Notes: a model not told the origin generated them from the sequence alone. DNA of 64,000 nt from an uncultured Acetatifactor sp. (GCA_910580225.1 CAJTXE010000013.1:1-64000), one strand, 5' to 3'; counted from the first letter of the stretch, positions 44,201 through 53,256 are shown. Numbers and translations are program-made.

Positions 44201-46612
44201 CATCTTCTCGCAGTAGATTTTGCATTAAATACGATTTCAAAACAAGCTGGATTTGATGGTTTTGTAGAATTTCCGCCACATTCCGTATACAATTATAGCA
44301 TGGAACCGATTAATTCCCATTTAGCCGTAATTGATAGTACATATGCAGGAAATATCTTTGATTATGGACAAATAGTTCGTGAAAAACGGTATTTAGGCAC
44401 AAATTTGGACAAGTATTATAAAGGTATCTTTCTTGGGTGGGATAATACTGCGAGAAGGCCTAAGAATGCAACTGTATATCATAATTTTACTATTTCAGCT
44501 TTCAAAGAATGGCTTACAGATATTTCTCGTATAACAATGAAAAATCATGATATAGATGATAGATTCGTTTTTATTAATGCCTGGAATGAGTGGGCGGAAG
44601 GGACTTACCTGGAGCCAGACCGTCAATACGGACATGCCGCATTAGAAGCAGTGCGTCAAGTATTGCTTAGTCAAACAAGCAGCAGAAAGGGAATCATTTA
44701 TGTCAGTCATGATGCATGTTATAATGGAGCACAATTATTATCGTTAAATATTATAGAACAATTGTCCAAGGTATATAAGTATAATGTTTTTGTAATATTG
44801 ATAAATGGAGGTGTATTAATAGATAAATTCAAACAACTTGCTTCAGATTTCATTTGTCTGGAAGAACAAATTGATTCCTCAAATTCTTTGATACGCTGGC
44901 TGGAGAATACGCAATGTAATAAGGCTATGTGTAATACTGTTATTACAGGTGATGTTTTAAAATTATTAAGTGAACATGGAGTTCACTGCATTTCAATGAT
45001 CCATGAAATGGAACAGGTAATTAAGCAATATCATAGCGAAAATAAATTAGAAAATATTGCTAAATATGCAGATAAAATTGTCTATGCTTCAAATTATGTC
45101 AGAAAAAGCGCAGACAGAATTTGTAAAGTACCTGATGAAAAGGTAATAATTATTCCCCAGGGTAATTACAAAGCCAATAAGTATGGAGTCCATAACCATG
45201 AGACAAGACTCATGGTAAGAAAAAAGCTTGGTTTATCAGAGGATGTTCAAATAATACTTGGCGTAGGATTTGGCGATGAGAGGAAAGGAATTGATTTATT
45301 TATAAAGACTGCAATCAGAACATGTGCGCAAAATCTGCTGGCAACATTTGTTTGGGTTGGAGAAGTTGATCAGTCTAAAAAAGCTGATTTAGATCACATG
45401 CTATATGAATGTTCCTGCAAAGATCGAATTATATTTGCCGGGCCAACGGATGATGTATTTCTTTTCTATTCAGCGGCAGATTTATTTGTGCTGACTTCGC
45501 GTGAAGACCCTTTTCCTACTGTCGTAATGGAAGCCATGGAAGCTGGCTTACCTGTTGTTGCATTTAAAGATGGGGGCGGATATGTCGAGATTGTAACCCC
45601 TGAAACGGGGGTACTGGTGGAGATGGAAAATTGGACAAGTATGGCAGAAGAGATCATCTTTTTACTAAATGATAAATACCGGCATGATGAATTGGGAAAA
45701 AATGCCCATAATTATATTGAAAAGAATTTTAATTTTCTTGGCTATGTTCATAGTCTGTTAGACTTGCTTGGCGAAAAGTATTGCAGGGTTACTGCTGTAA
45801 TACCCAACTATAATTATGAAAAGTATTTACAGGAAAGAATTGAATCTGTCCTTTTGCAGGATTATCCGGTATACGAGGTTATTTTATTAGATGATGTATC
45901 TAGTGATAACAGTATTGAGATGATGGAGCAATATGTAGACCAAAACCCACTTCAAATAAAACTTGTTAAAAATAAGCAAAACAGTGGGAATGTTTTTAAT
46001 CAGTGGGAGAAAGGCTGTAATCTTGCTACAGGAGAATATATCTGGATTGCAGAAGCAGATGATTTATCCAAGCCAACATTCTTAAGCAGGATTATGGATA
46101 AAATGTCATCAGATTCATCTATTGTGTTGGGGTATTCCCAATCTTACATGATAGATGAGAATGGAAAGATTACTGCTGAAAATTATTTTTGCTATACAGA
46201 TGATGTGGATGATCAGATATGGAAAAACGATTATGTGCGAGATTCTAAAGACGAAATAACAAAACGGATGTCAGCCAAAAATACGATTCCCAATGTCTCT
46301 GCAGTAGTATTAAAAAACAGAAACTTTGATAATATGTTTAAAGCAGCAAAGAAGTTTCGTGTTGCAGGAGACTGGGCATTTTATATCAGTTTACTTGAGT
46401 GCGGTGGTAAGGTAGCTTTTATAGCAGAAAGCCTTAACTACCATCGAAGACATTCGAATAGTGTAACGACAGATTTGAATGCAAAAACCCATTTTGAGGA
46501 AATTTGCCAAATGCAAGATTATATAATTTCGTCATACAAAGATGAAGTGGATATAGACAAAATAATGGTATATCGAAAAAACGTCAAAACAATACTGGGT
46601 GTGAAAGATTAA
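41279..46612 (+). CDS. 1777-residue five-module glycan enzyme (pyruvyltransferase, coiled coil, WbsX, GT4, GT2)
   Basis: The order of modules is: polysaccharide pyruvyltransferase-like (about 1-360; NFGDLLFPITLE, IIIGGGDLIR, GTSLHGAVVSY); a beta-rich stretch (about 395-510); coiled coil (about 545-660); WbsX-like domain, related to GH99 enzymes (about 783-1120; YLAFYLPQYHPFPENNEWWG, ending NAWNEWAEGTYLEPD); GT4 transferase (about 1138-1500; TSREDPFPTVVMEAMEAGLP); GT2 transferase (about 1503-1740; VTAVIPNYNYEKYLQERIES). AGGAG precedes the ATG. There is no membrane segment, so it works in the cytoplasm on a carrier-linked glycan, perhaps as a complete assembly line adding sugars and a ketal pyruvate. 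Strongly AT-rich DNA. Confidence 0.85.
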   Translation: MHNEKHYNIIIVGTFDCENFGDLLFPITLEQYFKNRSIDVTIYPFSPQECNMPFFEEKHVYSINNMENFIKLHDVDAIIIGGGDLIRLDSQIGKSYLNKTDANLLWAYPIIIGNMLEIPIIFNCPGVPFEFNRHNKKIVKCLMSHIAYLSVRDEYSKQYLLDCGVYNSISVSIDTIVGIEELYPISYVDSVLIKLKKQITLPESEYIVVQINNSIFSEKDLFSLKEFIEHLANETEYELVFMPIGYEHDDDIALERLKKICNCSIHLLDSKNQKLSPEQMIAIIKNAAFFIGTSLHGAVVSYVYNVKFMEIMSGFSTKIYGFCKYICATNCVINISDNLWERFLNINQQEMPGLPKTNVLVDFNNHLNCMLNAIYSKSKRPSGTIITELLELCSDHNLEIKKPKIYLDFGNGYDEEHTKYGNEITQEGIFHLRSDIEDGCIKIRLDPVETSCVVLLSYAVSDKGSLTITDMNGIGMETAYIFCNNDPRIEFKLQKAHWVELEGYVFPFSDHTFTEKINFLAETIGKIAADHHMISAELLSAAIRNFEEEKIALNTSFTKDIEAINKSIKDKDKKIEEITKLMDKKETEIASLNDVVEEKSAIINTLNTAVKSKKEENEVLNAFIQEKEIAILSLKNSVESLESLNKAFESRVCQLENSTCWKITKPIRVIVIVLRKIFSKRTYGRFLKKIYMTIPISIQTKLRIKGVIFKLFSPFIKNTNAYQNWKNYTYPINKKDETCHDIKADKTQEKQFLEQIMNIPYIKNNEEYVSKSSVPIYVSDRSVKYLAFYLPQYHPFPENNEWWGTGFTEWTNVTKAVPQFVGHNQPRLAGELGYYDLRNKEIILQQMNLAKQYGIYGFCIYYYWFDGKRLMDTPLNFIMDNAELNLPFCLCWANENWSRKWDGKNQDILIAQNYNPAFPDKFIKDVIPYMQDSRYITFCGKPVLIIYNANEIPALKHTIDYWRDYCRKCGIGEIHLLAVDFALNTISKQAGFDGFVEFPPHSVYNYSMEPINSHLAVIDSTYAGNIFDYGQIVREKRYLGTNLDKYYKGIFLGWDNTARRPKNATVYHNFTISAFKEWLTDISRITMKNHDIDDRFVFINAWNEWAEGTYLEPDRQYGHAALEAVRQVLLSQTSSRKGIIYVSHDACYNGAQLLSLNIIEQLSKVYKYNVFVILINGGVLIDKFKQLASDFICLEEQIDSSNSLIRWLENTQCNKAMCNTVITGDVLKLLSEHGVHCISMIHEMEQVIKQYHSENKLENIAKYADKIVYASNYVRKSADRICKVPDEKVIIIPQGNYKANKYGVHNHETRLMVRKKLGLSEDVQIILGVGFGDERKGIDLFIKTAIRTCAQNLLATFVWVGEVDQSKKADLDHMLYECSCKDRIIFAGPTDDVFLFYSAADLFVLTSREDPFPTVVMEAMEAGLPVVAFKDGGGYVEIVTPETGVLVEMENWTSMAEEIIFLLNDKYRHDELGKNAHNYIEKNFNFLGYVHSLLDLLGEKYCRVTAVIPNYNYEKYLQERIESVLLQDYPVYEVILLDDVSSDNSIEMMEQYVDQNPLQIKLVKNKQNSGNVFNQWEKGCNLATGEYIWIAEADDLSKPTFLSRIMDKMSSDSSIVLGYSQSYMIDENGKITAENYFCYTDDVDDQIWKNDYVRDSKDEITKRMSAKNTIPNVSAVVLKNRNFDNMFKAAKKFRVAGDWAFYISLLECGGKVAFIAESLNYHRRHSNSVTTDLNAKTHFEEICQMQDYIISSYKDEVDIDKIMVYRKNVKTILGVKD

Positions 46613-46631
46613 AAGAAAAGAGTAAATAACT

Positions 46632-47678
46632 ATGCCTAAACGATTTGAAGGATTAGTGGGGCTAAGAGGAATTGGGGCCACAATGATAATAGCATACCAT
46701 ATGTATGTTCTGAATGGTTATGTTGGTACAAATACGTTTTTAGATCGTACTGTTGGTATTGGCGGAGTTTTTGTAACTTTATTTTTTATATTAAGTAGTT
46801 TTTCATTAATGTGCGGCTATGCAGAAAAAATTAGGCAAAATGATTTTGAGTGGGGACAATTTTATAAAAACCGGTTTATAAAATTAGCCCCCACATTCTA
46901 TACTGCATTGATTTTACACCTTTTGTTAAATGTTTGTGCACATGTGAAGGAGCCTATGGCCAATATAATTGGCACGGCTTCTTTACTTTATGCATTAATG
47001 CCGTCAAATCAGGAATCTATTGTAATGGCAGGATGGGCGTTGGGAATTGAAATTATTTTCTACCTGATTTTTCCAGCTTTTTTTGAGTTAACCAAAACAA
47101 GATTACATGCAATATTAACACTGTTAGGAAGCCTTTTACTTTTTTTCTCATATAATTCTTATTATGGTGTAGGCATATTAAATAATCATATTAATATTAT
47201 CAGGCAGTTATTGCCATTTGCAATAGGGGCTGCGTTATATTATTGTATACCGTTCATGACTCATGTTAAAAAAAGTATTAGAATGTATATCGCTTTTATT
47301 TTGAGATTTATTTTATTAATTCTTTTTGTGGGATGGGATAAGTTTTTTCAAAACCAACTAATGATATATGTTGCATTTTCTATAACAATTTTAAATCAAA
47401 TACAATATAACGACGTTCTGACAATGAATCGTTTGATGCAAGCTCTCGGAAAAATAAGTTATGAAATGTATTTATTTCATATGATTATTTATCGAATTTT
47501 ATATTATTTGAATGTTATTGATCTCTTAAACTCGGTGATTCATTCAAAAGTAATAAGCTATATGGCATTTTTGTTTATTGAATTACTTTTCACTATACTC
47601 TTTAGTTACTTTTACAAAAGTATTTTTTTGATTATACGTAAAAAATTAGCAAAGAGACCTAAAATGCATAAGGGATAA
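46632..47678 (+). CDS. acyltransferase family 3 membrane protein
   Basis: A 348-residue protein with about ten membrane helices. The N-terminal signature GLVGLRGIGATMIIAYHMYV has the catalytic-type His within the first helix region, followed by the GGVFVTLFFILSSFSLM segment, as in OafA/Acyl_transf_3 proteins. Such enzymes acetylate or otherwise acylate glycans across the membrane. It follows the giant enzyme by 19 bases and would modify the cassette 3 polymer. No SGNH esterase domain is attached. Confidence 0.85.
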   Translation: MPKRFEGLVGLRGIGATMIIAYHMYVLNGYVGTNTFLDRTVGIGGVFVTLFFILSSFSLMCGYAEKIRQNDFEWGQFYKNRFIKLAPTFYTALILHLLLNVCAHVKEPMANIIGTASLLYALMPSNQESIVMAGWALGIEIIFYLIFPAFFELTKTRLHAILTLLGSLLLFFSYNSYYGVGILNNHINIIRQLLPFAIGAALYYCIPFMTHVKKSIRMYIAFILRFILLILFVGWDKFFQNQLMIYVAFSITILNQIQYNDVLTMNRLMQALGKISYEMYLFHMIIYRILYYLNVIDLLNSVIHSKVISYMAFLFIELLFTILFSYFYKSIFLIIRKKLAKRPKMHKG

Positions 47679-47681
47679 AAT

Positions 47682-48968
47682 ATGAAAAATAAAAGAAAAT
47701 ATATTATATTATTATGTCCATATTTAATAATAATAGCAATTATTTCAGTTGAAATGAATTCTGATATTATAAACAAAAAGTATTCAAATCTAAATTTTTA
47801 TAGTCAAGTTGGCAGCTGGATATTTTTTTGTGATGATATTATAAAGACTATACAAGATATTGTGCCTGCTAATAAAAGCAAAATGCAAAGAAACATAGAG
47901 AGTTTTAAAGAAAGCAGGCAGATACTTCCTTATAATTTTGAAGAACATGAAGATATCGAAAATATAATATTAATACAATTAGAAGGTATTGATGCTGTTT
48001 CATTAGAGTTACAATATAATGGACAAGATATAATGCCCAACTTAAATTTACTAAAAAGAAATTATACTTATTTTGAAAATGCATTTGACCAAACGGGAAG
48101 CGGCAGAACATCTGACGGTGAATTTTTGGCACTGACTTCATTGCTGCCAATAACAAATGAATCCATGTATTTGAATTATGAGTTGGGTAGTATAGTATCA
48201 TTACCTAAAATTTTAGATGCACATAACTATCAAACAGTATCAATTCATGGTTTCGAAGGGTCATTTTACAATCGACTAAATGTGCACAAAGAACTGGGGT
48301 ATCAAAAAAGTTATTTTCTTGAAGATTTTAAAGAAGAGGCTATAGATTCTGATTACATTGGCTGGGGATTAAGCGATAAGTTTATTTTAAATAAAGTGTA
48401 TAATTTAATAAAAGAGGCTGATAGAAAAACTTTTATTCATGCAATACTGCTTTCCAATCATCATCCTTTTGATGCAGTCTCAGAGACTTATGATGATTTG
48501 TTAATTAAAAATCCCCAAAATATCGTAGAGATGTACTTAAATTCAATAAATTATACAGATTTAATGATAGGCGAACTAATCGAGAATTTGCAATTGTTAA
48601 ATATTATGGATAGAACGTTAATCGTTATTTTTTCTGATCATGATTCGGGTATTACAAGTGAAATTTATGATTATTTCAATATGGAATATGATGACTCTGA
48701 AAGTTGGAGATACGATAAAATTCCACTTATATTTTGTGGTCAGACAAACGCCCATTGTGAAGATTTGGTCGTTGGGCAAGCAGAAATTATGCCGATGATC
48801 CTATCCTATTTGAATATTGAAATACCTGATACTTGCATGGGGTTAAATTATATAAATGGAAAAAAGGTTGTATATAAACAAATGCATAACATTTATGCTG
48901 AAGGAATTGACGCTTCTTTATTGAGTATGGATTTAATTACAAAAAGCATTATCTTATATTCGGAGTGA
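47682..48968 (+). CDS. LtaS/sulfatase-fold transferase with a single membrane anchor (cassette 3)
   Basis: A 428-residue protein with one N-terminal membrane segment (residues 6-24) and an outside alkaline-phosphatase fold. Key positions are IILIQLEGIDAVSLEL (metal Glu), TGSGRTSDGEFLAL (Thr/Ser nucleophile region), SNHHPF and FSDHDSGI (Asp-His). This is the catalytic half of an LtaS-like phosphoglycerol transferase without its usual multi-helix membrane domain. The next gene encodes a membrane protein resembling that missing half. It starts three bases after the acyltransferase stop. Confidence 0.8.
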   Translation: MKNKRKYIILLCPYLIIIAIISVEMNSDIINKKYSNLNFYSQVGSWIFFCDDIIKTIQDIVPANKSKMQRNIESFKESRQILPYNFEEHEDIENIILIQLEGIDAVSLELQYNGQDIMPNLNLLKRNYTYFENAFDQTGSGRTSDGEFLALTSLLPITNESMYLNYELGSIVSLPKILDAHNYQTVSIHGFEGSFYNRLNVHKELGYQKSYFLEDFKEEAIDSDYIGWGLSDKFILNKVYNLIKEADRKTFIHAILLSNHHPFDAVSETYDDLLIKNPQNIVEMYLNSINYTDLMIGELIENLQLLNIMDRTLIVIFSDHDSGITSEIYDYFNMEYDDSESWRYDKIPLIFCGQTNAHCEDLVVGQAEIMPMILSYLNIEIPDTCMGLNYINGKKVVYKQMHNIYAEGIDASLLSMDLITKSIILYSE

Positions 48969-48973
48969 TATTT

Positions 48974-50041
48974 ATGAAAAAAATGAATAACGTGGTTATT
49001 GCATGTCTATTTTTATTTATAATAAATAGCATTGTAAGTGTTATGATATATATATATGATAAAAATGAATTATATAGCGGCTATGTTCCCCAAGGGGAAA
49101 TATTAAGTACAGAGAATGTTAATTTAAAAGACGCGTATATGCTTTCCTATGGTCCTTATCATGAACTTCGCAGTGGATATTATCTTGTATTGCTAAGCTA
49201 CAAAACAGATACTGAAAACAATACTTGTAGTATATATTCCGATCAAACATCAGTATTGTGTGAGAGTACTTTAAATAAAAATAAAACTCAAAAAATTTTT
49301 ATGATAAAAAAACCTGGTATAAAATTACAGATACTCACAATGTATTCTGGTAAGGGCACCTTACAGGTAAACGGTGTATTGGTACTTCCGCTAAACATAG
49401 TTATCATGTCGCTTGTATGCTTTTGCCTGATTATTCTATCCGTGTTTAGCCATGGCAAAAGAAAGGCTATTTTTAATAAATTAACACAAGCCATTACGAT
49501 GATACTGCTGATAAGTACAATGTTTCATGTGGATTCTTCTGCCTCATCAAAGAGGAATACTTTGGTGCTCTCACTTTTATTTTTGATTGCAATCATCTCG
49601 TTGTTCTATTTTTTGTGGGATACAATACGATATAGAGAAGTTATATTTATATTAAGTTTTACTGTCTGTTGGATTATTGAATGGAAAAATATTATTAATT
49701 ACGATCTTAATTATACAGTTTTATTTTTGTCAGCTTCTGTAGCTTGCTTTATATTTAGTCTTTGCTATCTATTTGTGAAAAAAACAATACGATATTGCGT
49801 TACAATAATATCGATTTCCACATTTTTTGTTATATATAGCACAGTACAATACGCATATTATACATACTTTAAAGATCTTTTTACAATCAAAGTAATCAAA
49901 TTGGCATTTACGGCTATGGAAGCGTCATCTTCTATTAAAGAGTTAATTAATATTGAGGTACTTTCATATTTAATAATCGGGGGTATCTATTTTTTGGCAG
50001 TTACAGTTATTTCATTGGGTAAAGGATTAAAAGGAACATGA
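48974..50041 (+). CDS. membrane protein resembling the detached N-terminal half of an LtaS-like enzyme
   Basis: A 355-residue protein. A first helix (residues 6-24) is followed by an outside beta-rich domain of ~110 residues and then about seven helices: the same order as the N-terminal half of the cassette 2 LtaS-like enzyme. No catalytic domain is present. ATG 48974 is preferred because GGAG lies eight bases upstream, overlapping the previous stop codon. Its tight coupling to the anchored catalytic protein suggests the two form one enzyme. The family is not otherwise recognised. Confidence 0.65.
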   Translation: MKKMNNVVIACLFLFIINSIVSVMIYIYDKNELYSGYVPQGEILSTENVNLKDAYMLSYGPYHELRSGYYLVLLSYKTDTENNTCSIYSDQTSVLCESTLNKNKTQKIFMIKKPGIKLQILTMYSGKGTLQVNGVLVLPLNIVIMSLVCFCLIILSVFSHGKRKAIFNKLTQAITMILLISTMFHVDSSASSKRNTLVLSLLFLIAIISLFYFLWDTIRYREVIFILSFTVCWIIEWKNIINYDLNYTVLFLSASVACFIFSLCYLFVKKTIRYCVTIISISTFFVIYSTVQYAYYTYFKDLFTIKVIKLAFTAMEASSSIKELINIEVLSYLIIGGIYFLAVTVISLGKGLKGT

Positions 50042-50247
50042 AAGCATTCTCCGCGGAACTTTCCCATGTCCTGTTGAATTCTCAAAGTCATATTTTTATG
50101 ATTGATTTTAATGCTATTTCAACATACACGATTTTTAGTATATCATTTTTTATGATTTTTTTCTACCTGTATATTATTATTTTTACCCTGAAGAGTAAAC
50201 TTATTTTAAAAAACACATTGCTTACCCCTTTCCCTGTGATAAAATAA
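50038..50247 (+). CDS. small membrane protein, last gene of cassette 3
   Basis: A 69-residue protein whose ATG overlaps the previous stop codon (ATGA), with AAGGA upstream, so translation by coupling is likely. It has one strong hydrophobic segment (about residues 28-52) with a basic end. It could be a true accessory subunit or a truncated leftover of a longer membrane protein. No homology recognised. The cassette has no clear terminator after it. Confidence 0.5.
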   Translation: MKAFSAELSHVLLNSQSHIFMIDFNAISTYTIFSISFFMIFFYLYIIIFTLKSKLILKNTLLTPFPVIK

Positions 50248-50254
50248 TTACAAC

Positions 50255-50283
50255 TTGATAAAGCGCGGAAAAAGACATACACT
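50255..50283 (+). promoter_or_regulatory. sigma-A promoter for the metallophosphoesterase gene
   Basis: TTGATA (50255-50260), 17 bases, TACACT (50278-50283), 60 bases before the start codon. It separates this gene from the glycan cassette upstream. Confidence 0.55.
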
Positions 50284-50342
50284 ATGTGTAAGAAGAGAAC
50301 TCATTTCCGGCTATTAAAATAGGTGAAAAGGAGAGCATCTAA

Positions 50343-51194
50343 ATGAAACTTGCACTCATCAGCGATATTCACGGAAACTACAAAGCCCTGGAAGCATTTC
50401 TGAACTATATGGAGCAGTACCCCACAGACGCCGTTATCAGCCTGGGCGATTATATAACCGACGCGCCGTATCCGGAGCGTACCATGGCACTTCTGTACGG
50501 CATGCGGGAAAAATATTCCTGCTATATGCTTCGGGGCAACAGGGAAGACTACATTCTGGATAATGAGGACAACAGGGAAGGCTGGAAACCTTCCTCGGCC
50601 AATGGCACCCTGTACTATACCCTGCAGCATATTACGGAGAAAGACAAGTCGTTCTTCAGGTCTCTTCCGACAGAACGTGAAGTGCGTATTGAGGGCTGTC
50701 CTTCCTTATATATATGCCACGGCACGCCGGGCCGGGTGCGGGGCAATGTACACCAGGAAGAAGGGCTGAAGGAAAAGGTTCTGACGGAGCTGCCGTACTG
50801 CTATCTGCTGGGAGGCCACACCCATCACCAGGAAATCGACAGGCGGCAGGGAAAAACATATATCAATCCCGGCTCTCTGGGATTCGCAGTGGACGGTGTA
50901 GGCAGGCGCGGGCAGTTTGCCATACTTGAAGGAAATTCGCAAGGGTGGGAAGCGGAATTTATGTCAATTCCCTATGATGTAGACGGATATCTCAGGGATT
51001 TTACGGAGAGCGGCGTGGACGACATCGGCATGACATTGAACAAAGCCATCAAAAAGAGTCTGGTGACAGGTGTAAATTATTTTTTCAAATGCATTCTGGC
51101 CATGGAAGCGGAAGCAAAGGAGAAGGGGCTTGCGTCCATGACAGAACTGCCGGAAACGGCATGGATGAAAGTGACGGAGCAGTTTGAACTGTAA
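50343..51194 (+). CDS. calcineurin-like metallophosphoesterase
   Basis: A 283-residue enzyme with all five metal motifs of the family: D-x-H in ISDIHGN (residues 7-13), GDYI (36-39), RGNRED (64-69), CHGTPG (near 122) and GGHTHHQ (near 153). It resembles YfcE/Ap4A-hydrolase-type phosphodiesterases, but the substrate cannot be told from sequence. The C-terminal ~80 residues are a helical extension beyond the minimal fold. AAGGAGAG precedes the ATG. It stands as its own unit next to the radical SAM gene. Confidence 0.85.
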   Translation: MKLALISDIHGNYKALEAFLNYMEQYPTDAVISLGDYITDAPYPERTMALLYGMREKYSCYMLRGNREDYILDNEDNREGWKPSSANGTLYYTLQHITEKDKSFFRSLPTEREVRIEGCPSLYICHGTPGRVRGNVHQEEGLKEKVLTELPYCYLLGGHTHHQEIDRRQGKTYINPGSLGFAVDGVGRRGQFAILEGNSQGWEAEFMSIPYDVDGYLRDFTESGVDDIGMTLNKAIKKSLVTGVNYFFKCILAMEAEAKEKGLASMTELPETAWMKVTEQFEL

Positions 51195-51262
51195 AGGATC
51201 TGCAGCATTTAGCGACCATTGCTGAGCACTGACAGCAGGACGATAAGAAAAAAGGAGTCAAC

Positions 51263-53089
51263 ATGAAATTTTTATTGGCGGCGATAAACGCCAAATACAT
51301 ACATTCCAACCCTGCTATATACAGCCTGCGGGCCTATGCGGGGGCGGAACTGCGGCAGTTTATAGAACTTGCGGAGTACACCATCAATCAGAGTATGCAG
51401 GAAATATTATCTGACATATATGTCAGAAAACCTGACATAATTGGTTTTTCCTGTTACATTTGGAATTGGAGGCTGATTCAGGAAATGCTGTGTGAGCTGC
51501 CCAAGCTTCTGCCCGGCGTGTCCCTGTGGTTGGGGGGACCGGAGGTTACCTATGACGCGGAGCAGATTCTCCAGCGATATCCTCAGTTGACAGGTATTAT
51601 GGTGGGGGAAGGTGAGGCGACCTTCAGGGAACTGCTGGAATATTACGCAGGTCCTGCGGGGGAATATGCCTGCGCTGCCGAAGCGGTGAGGCAGAAGGAA
51701 GAGGTCAAAACCGCACGGCACTGTCTGCAGGAAATTCCGGGCCTGTGTCTGCCGGCAGGTTATACGGCATCCAGGGAACCGGTGGACCTGAGTACCATTC
51801 CGTTTCTGTATCATGATCTGAAGCCTTTCGAAAACAAAATCCTGTATTATGAGTCCGGCCGGGGGTGTCCGTTTAGCTGCTGTTATTGTCTGTCTTCTGT
51901 GGAAAAGCGTGTCAGGCTGCGTGACATTAGTGTCGTAAAAAGAGAGCTGCAGTTTTTTCTGGACAATAAAGTGAGGCAGGTAAAGTTTGTTGACAGGACA
52001 TTCAATTGCAGCCATTCCCATACAATGGCAGTCTGGCAGTACATTTTAAAACATGACAATGGTGTCACAAACTTTCATTTTGAGATTTCTGCAGACCTTT
52101 TGCGGGAGGATGAGACGGCACTTCTGAATCAGTTCCGACCAGGGCTGGCACAATTGGAAATCGGCGTTCAGTCGGTGAATCCGGTGACTCTTCAGGCAAT
52201 CGGGCGTACGATGAATCTGGATAAATTGGAAGATGCAGTGGCGGTTATCCGCAGCGGCGGGAACGTCCATCAGCATCTGGATCTGATTGCAGGGCTTCCT
52301 TATGAAGATTTTGAAAGCTTCAGAAATTCCTTTAACCGGGTTTACGGCATGCATCCGGATCAGCTTCAGCTGGGCTTCCTGAAGGTTCTGAAGGGCTCAA
52401 AAATGTGGGAACAGGCGGCAGAATATGGTATCTGTTATATGGAACAGCCGCCTTATGAAGTACTGTACACAAAATGGCTGACCTACGAAGAGATTCTGCG
52501 GCTGAAGCGTATAGAAGAAATGGTGGAGATCTATTATAACAGTGCACAGTTTGCACATACCATTTCCTTTTTGGAGAGGGCTTTTCCGGAACCATTTTCC
52601 ATGTATGATGCGCTGGCCGCTTTTTATAGAAAGAAGGGATTCGCGTTGAATGCCTCCCGGGCAATGCGGTATCATATTTTGCTTTCGTTTGTCATAGAAT
52701 ATGACGTGAAGCGTCTGAGCGTATACCGGGAGCTTCTGACTTATGATATGTATCTGCGGGAAAAGGGAAAAAGCAGACCGGAATTTGCGCCGGATCAGCT
52801 CCGATATAAGGAGATTATCCGGAATTTTTATAAAAAGGAAGAAAGGGAACGCTGTTATTTGCCGGATTACGAAGGCTATGACTGGAAGCAGCTGATGAAA
52901 ATGACACATCTGGAGCCATTTACGTGGCCGGTATGGGATGAGGCGCAAATGGCGGCACAGTATGGCGGCGACGGCTGGGACAGGGGGATATCTGCAGTTT
53001 CTGGGGGGACTCCGTATTATATTCTTTTTGACTATCAGAGGCGCAATCCGCTGAATTATGAGGCATATACACAGCAGCCCGAACTTTAA
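51263..53089 (+). CDS. B12-binding-domain radical SAM protein (DUF4080 type)
   Basis: A 608-residue protein. Residues 1-150 form a cobalamin-binding-like Rossmann domain (LLAAINAKYIHSNPAIYSLR; PDIIGFSCYIWN; LWLGGPEVTYD). The radical SAM core follows with the cluster motif CPFSCCYC (C-x3-C-x2-C) near residue 210 and the SAM-binding region EISADLLREDE. The C-terminal ~200 residues match the DUF4080 extension. Such enzymes are common in Clostridia and unassigned; anaerobic methylation or rearrangement is the usual expectation. AAAGGAG precedes the ATG. It is a single gene between two promoters. Confidence 0.88.
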   Translation: MKFLLAAINAKYIHSNPAIYSLRAYAGAELRQFIELAEYTINQSMQEILSDIYVRKPDIIGFSCYIWNWRLIQEMLCELPKLLPGVSLWLGGPEVTYDAEQILQRYPQLTGIMVGEGEATFRELLEYYAGPAGEYACAAEAVRQKEEVKTARHCLQEIPGLCLPAGYTASREPVDLSTIPFLYHDLKPFENKILYYESGRGCPFSCCYCLSSVEKRVRLRDISVVKRELQFFLDNKVRQVKFVDRTFNCSHSHTMAVWQYILKHDNGVTNFHFEISADLLREDETALLNQFRPGLAQLEIGVQSVNPVTLQAIGRTMNLDKLEDAVAVIRSGGNVHQHLDLIAGLPYEDFESFRNSFNRVYGMHPDQLQLGFLKVLKGSKMWEQAAEYGICYMEQPPYEVLYTKWLTYEEILRLKRIEEMVEIYYNSAQFAHTISFLERAFPEPFSMYDALAAFYRKKGFALNASRAMRYHILLSFVIEYDVKRLSVYRELLTYDMYLREKGKSRPEFAPDQLRYKEIIRNFYKKEERERCYLPDYEGYDWKQLMKMTHLEPFTWPVWDEAQMAAQYGGDGWDRGISAVSGGTPYYILFDYQRRNPLNYEAYTQQPEL

Positions 53090-53256
53090 GAGGCAAATGC
53101 AGGGTGTGTTTTGCGCCAGGGCTTTGGAGCATATTGGGCATCTGTCGGATCAGGCTGTGGTATGAAAAACGGCAGATGGTGGGATCCAAATCAGGGGGAT
53201 GAGAGAGGAAACGGAAGAAATAGATGAATTTACATTCCAATAAAACCACTATACAG

